Source: Burkholderiaceae bacterium (GTDB taxonomy: Bacteria; Pseudomonadota; Gammaproteobacteria; Burkholderiales; Burkholderiaceae). From it: DNA of 7,706 bases. Positions within the stretch are counted from its first letter, which is position 1. Each line of letters begins with the position of its first letter. Location: assembly GCA_947371415.1 (NCBI GenBank), contig CANBPJ010000081.1, positions 1 to 7,706 of the forward strand, written 5' to 3'. Below the pieces are notes generated by a model, which saw only the letters and a program-made list of their open reading frames with translations, was not told where the DNA came from and searched no databases. Position numbers and translations under genes: made by a program. Below, piece by piece: positions 5,420 through 7,706 of this stretch.

Positions 5420-6181
5420 CTAGTTTGGTAAGGCGACCCAATCATTCCCCAGCTTTTCGAGGCGAATTCTGCCGTCAAATAGTGCGATCAGGGCTTGATG
5501 CGTTCTGGGATCTTGGCTGGACCCCTGAAAATGCAGCTGACCTTGATCAAGCATGATGAGGTGGTCTGCTCTTAGCGCAAAATGAATCTCATGCAAAACG
5601 GTCACCAGGGTCTTGCCCTGAGGCAGTAAATTTCTCTGCCATTTCAAAAAATCAGCTTGATGAGGGGGGTCTAAGTTAGCCAATGGCTCGTCCATCAGCA
5701 AGATGTCAGCGTCCACGGCAAGAAGGCGAGCCAATAGCACTCGCTGACGCTCTCCACCGGATAGATGTTGCAGTGGGCGATGACGTAAGTGCCAAGCATC
5801 GGTTTCTTTCAAAGCTTTCTCAACTGAAATGTGGTCTGCTTCAGATGGCAGATGTAGCCATCCTTGATGGGGGAGGCGCCCTAACATGACGGTGTCGTAC
5901 ACGGAGAGAGGGTCTCCGAATTCTTCCGAGTTAGAAGCCCCTTGATCAAGCCACGCTAATTTTTTAGAGAGGTCCTTGCGTGTCAGGGTGGATAGCTCGA
6001 TACCGTTTACCGTGAGGGACCCAGTGTATTTTAGTAAGCCAACCATAGCTTGCAGGAGAGAGGATTTGCCAGCACCATTAGGTCCAATGATGCTGGTCCA
6101 TTGACCCTGTGGAAGATCTAAATTCAGATCATGCAGGATGGGGCAAGGCCCGCGATAGACCGATAGCTGGCGGGATTTCAT
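5420..6181 (-). CDS. btuD: ABC transporter ATP-binding protein, BtuD-like (cobalamin/iron-chelate type)
   Basis: This is a 253-residue cytoplasmic ATPase that would power import through the BtuC-like permease. All nucleotide-binding motifs are present: Walker A GPNGAGKSS (33-41), Q-loop Gln80 (WLDQG), signature LSGGERQ (140-146), Walker B ILLMDE (160-165), a D-loop ANLD (168-171) and switch His197 (VLHEIH). The length fits the FepC/BtuD class. The start ATG overlaps the btuC stop as ATGA (4 nt), indicating translational coupling. The order btuF-btuC-btuD is a standard vitamin B12 or iron-siderophore import operon. The partner binding protein looks BtuF-like, which favours cobalamin or a cobamide, but heme or siderophore importers share this architecture, so the symbol is provisional. 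Confidence 0.88.
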   Translation of the reverse strand: MKSRQLSVYRGPCPILHDLNLDLPQGQWTSIIGPNGAGKSSLLQAMVGLLKYTGSLTVNGIELSTLTRKDLSKKLAWLDQGASNSEEFGDPLSVYDTVMLGRLPHQGWLHLPSEADHISVEKALKETDAWHLRHRPLQHLSGGERQRVLLARLLAVDADILLMDEPLANLDPPHQADFLKWQRNLLPQGKTLVTVLHEIHFALRADHLIMLDQGQLHFQGSSQDPRTHQALIALFDGRIRLEKLGNDWVALPN

Positions 6182-7155
6182 GGGCGAGCCCCAAAAGGAG
6201 TGCGCCGCAGAAGGATCAGTAGATATAAGCCCCCCAAGACAGCCGTCACAATGCCAACCGGAATTTCAATTGGGGTAAATAGAGTTCGCGCAATCAGATC
6301 TGAGCTGAGCAATAGGATGCCGCCACCGAGGCAGGAGAACACTAGTTGTATACGTTGCCGCCCCCCAGCCATCTTTCTGACTAAATGCGGAGCCGCCAAT
6401 CCAACAAAAGCCACCAATCCAGTTTGTGCGACAGCGCATCCCGTTGCCAATGCAAGAACGCCAATGAAGACAAAACGCAGTTGATCTAGCGGTAAGCCTA
6501 AGGTGCGGGCGGTATTCTCGCCCAGAGATAAGGCATCGAGCACAGGACTCATGATCGAGGCAATGGCTAGACAAAGCAGTAATGCGATCGCCATGATCTC
6601 CACGCCAGACCAATTCATCAGGGATGTGTTACCCAGCATAAAAGACTGAATGCTTTGAAAGAGATCTGGTCGTACGAATGTGAATAAAGAATTCGCAGCC
6701 CCCAAGATGACGCTAATCACCACTCCGGAAAGTAAAAGACGTAAAGAGCTACGGTAGCCACCAGCCAAGAGTAGGGATGCTAGAACCCCGAATAAGCCCC
6801 CAAGAAAAGCACCACCATTTAAGCCAATCATTTCCAGCCAAGAATTGCCAAGATAAGCAAAGCAGAGAATGCTCCCTACGCCAAGTAGCGCACCGGATGC
6901 ACTACCCAGAAGATAGGGATCGGCCAATGGATTGCGAAATAAACTTTGTGCAATGCCTCCCGCGAGTCCCAATAATGCACCAGCCAAATAAGCGCCTAAT
7001 GATCGGGGGAGTCTAATCTCAAACAAGATGGTTTGATCGGGCCCCAATGCATTCCAGTTAGCGCCCGTGCTCCCCAGAAGAGTGCCAAGCAATACCAAGA
7101 TTGCACTTAGAATTAACAGGCCAGATAGTTTGGCTTGGAAATGATTTTTTTGCAT
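6178..7155 (-). CDS. btuC: FecCD-family permease, BtuC-like
   Basis: This is the membrane subunit of a type II ABC importer, 325 residues from the chosen start, matching the 326 of E. coli BtuC. The N-terminal hydrophobic segment (11-29) is followed by the family signature region RLPRSLGAYLAGA (48-60), GIAQSLFRNPLADPYLLG (67-84) and GSASGA. Further on are AFVGLAAPHLVR (249-260) and the C-terminal PVGIVTAVLGG helix. Multiple hydrophobic stretches fit about ten membrane helices. Two starts are possible. The ATG at 7188 would add 11 polar residues (MHSREDVIISV) with no Shine-Dalgarno sequence and a 34-nt overlap with btuF. The ATG at 7155 shares one base with the btuF stop (TAATG), a classic coupled junction, so I prefer it. 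The gene ends in a 4-nt overlap with btuD. Confidence 0.9.
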   Translation of the reverse strand: MQKNHFQAKLSGLLILSAILVLLGTLLGSTGANWNALGPDQTILFEIRLPRSLGAYLAGALLGLAGGIAQSLFRNPLADPYLLGSASGALLGVGSILCFAYLGNSWLEMIGLNGGAFLGGLFGVLASLLLAGGYRSSLRLLLSGVVISVILGAANSLFTFVRPDLFQSIQSFMLGNTSLMNWSGVEIMAIALLLCLAIASIMSPVLDALSLGENTARTLGLPLDQLRFVFIGVLALATGCAVAQTGLVAFVGLAAPHLVRKMAGGRQRIQLVFSCLGGGILLLSSDLIARTLFTPIEIPVGIVTAVLGGLYLLILLRRTPFGARP

Positions 7156-7706
7156 TACCGAGATGATGACATCTTCTCTTGAATGCATTGAGAAATAATC
7201 AGCGCTGCCTCACCCATGCGGGGGCCGGGACGTACCAAGACATCATTCTGATCGGCGGTAAAAGTGCAGATACGATTTCTCATCACTGCTGGAATGGTGC
7301 TCCATGCTGGGCGCCTCTCAATATCAGCGGGAGTGGATTCAGTAAGCAGAATGACATCAGGCTTGGCTTGCACTACAAACTCAGGATTGATCTTTGGAAA
7401 TGGCCCTAGCGATTCCGGAATGATGTTGATCAAATGGAGCTGCCAGAGTATTTCACCAATGAAGGAAGATCCGCCTGCTGCATAGGGTGCTGGATTGACT
7501 TCAAAATATACGCGAATATTTTCCCTCTTTGAGGAGAGTTGCCTTTTGGCGCGCATGATCTCTTGTTGAATCTGATTCCACACGCGACTACTTTCAGATG
7601 TACCTAAAACAAGATCTAATTTTTTAAGCGCCCGCTCTTCATCCCCCATAGACTTAATGTCTAGTGCAAATGTTGGAATCCCTAAAGAATTGAGTCTTGC
7701 AATAAC
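7155..7706 (-). CDS. btuF: Periplasmic cobalamin-type binding protein BtuF-like, 5' end beyond window
   Basis: This is the C-terminal 183 residues of a class III solute-binding protein that would hand its ligand to BtuCD. The frame is open to base 7706, so the ATG at 7649 is internal: the preceding 19 codons (ARLNSLGIPTFALDIKS) read as family sequence. Residues about 36-62 form the long helix that links the two lobes. The C-terminal lobe has RVYFEVNPAPYAAGGSSFIG (65-84), then INPEFVVQAKPDVIL (106-120), RPAWSTIPAV (132-141) and VLVRPGPRMGEAA (156-168), all typical of BtuF-like proteins in betaproteobacteria as I know them. The signal peptide, and any cobalamin riboswitch, would lie outside the window. 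The stop TAA overlaps the btuC ATG by one base. Ligand assignment to cobalamin is by family resemblance; related proteins bind siderophores or heme. Confidence 0.87.
   Translation of the reverse strand, partial: VIARLNSLGIPTFALDIKSMGDEERALKKLDLVLGTSESSRVWNQIQQEIMRAKRQLSSKRENIRVYFEVNPAPYAAGGSSFIGEILWQLHLINIIPESLGPFPKINPEFVVQAKPDVILLTESTPADIERRPAWSTIPAVMRNRICTFTADQNDVLVRPGPRMGEAALIISQCIQEKMSSSR

Noticed and set aside
6266..6613. 115-codon minus-strand frame inside btuC in another frame
   Set aside because: The FecCD permease motifs are in the overlapping frame; this one is a shifted reading of the same DNA.

Overview
The window looks like a betaproteobacterial chromosome, most like Burkholderiales and possibly a Polynucleobacter-type freshwater species. 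The base composition is moderate, the intergenic gaps are very short, there is a Bug-family solute-binding protein, and a zapB-like/zapA/6S RNA block is present. The genus is inferred from gene content and recalled similarity, not from a search. Every gene is of a recognisable family, and I see no mobile element, CRISPR array, tRNA or rRNA.

The left arm (1-3741, + strand) is a malonate/malonyl-CoA module. It holds the 3' part of a malonyl-CoA decarboxylase gene, a Bug-family periplasmic binding protein gene, and a malonyl-CoA synthetase gene (matB). Together these could bind a small carboxylate in the periplasm, activate malonate to malonyl-CoA and decarboxylate it to acetyl-CoA. No membrane transporter partner for the Bug protein lies inside the window.

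The right arm (3760-7706, - strand) converges on the left arm. In transcription order it reads: btuF (cut by the window edge), btuC and btuD for cobalamin-type ABC import; a small coiled-coil gene (zapB-like) with its own sigma70-type promoter; zapA; 6S RNA (ssrS); and a TauE/SafE (TSUP) membrane protein gene. Packing is tight. btuF and btuC share one base, btuC/btuD overlap by 4 nt and zapB-like/zapA overlap by 20 nt. The last 12 codons and stop of zapA lie inside the predicted 6S RNA, and the TSUP start codon is about 3 nt beyond the 6S closing helix.

The points most worth a second look are the 6S RNA nested between two coding regions, the extra GNRA-capped hairpin in its 5' bubble strand, and the promoter that would make the zapB-like mRNA leaderless. 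I found no evidence of an entirely new system; the novelty is in the arrangement and in RNA-level details. No gene-free stretch is longer than 300 bases.
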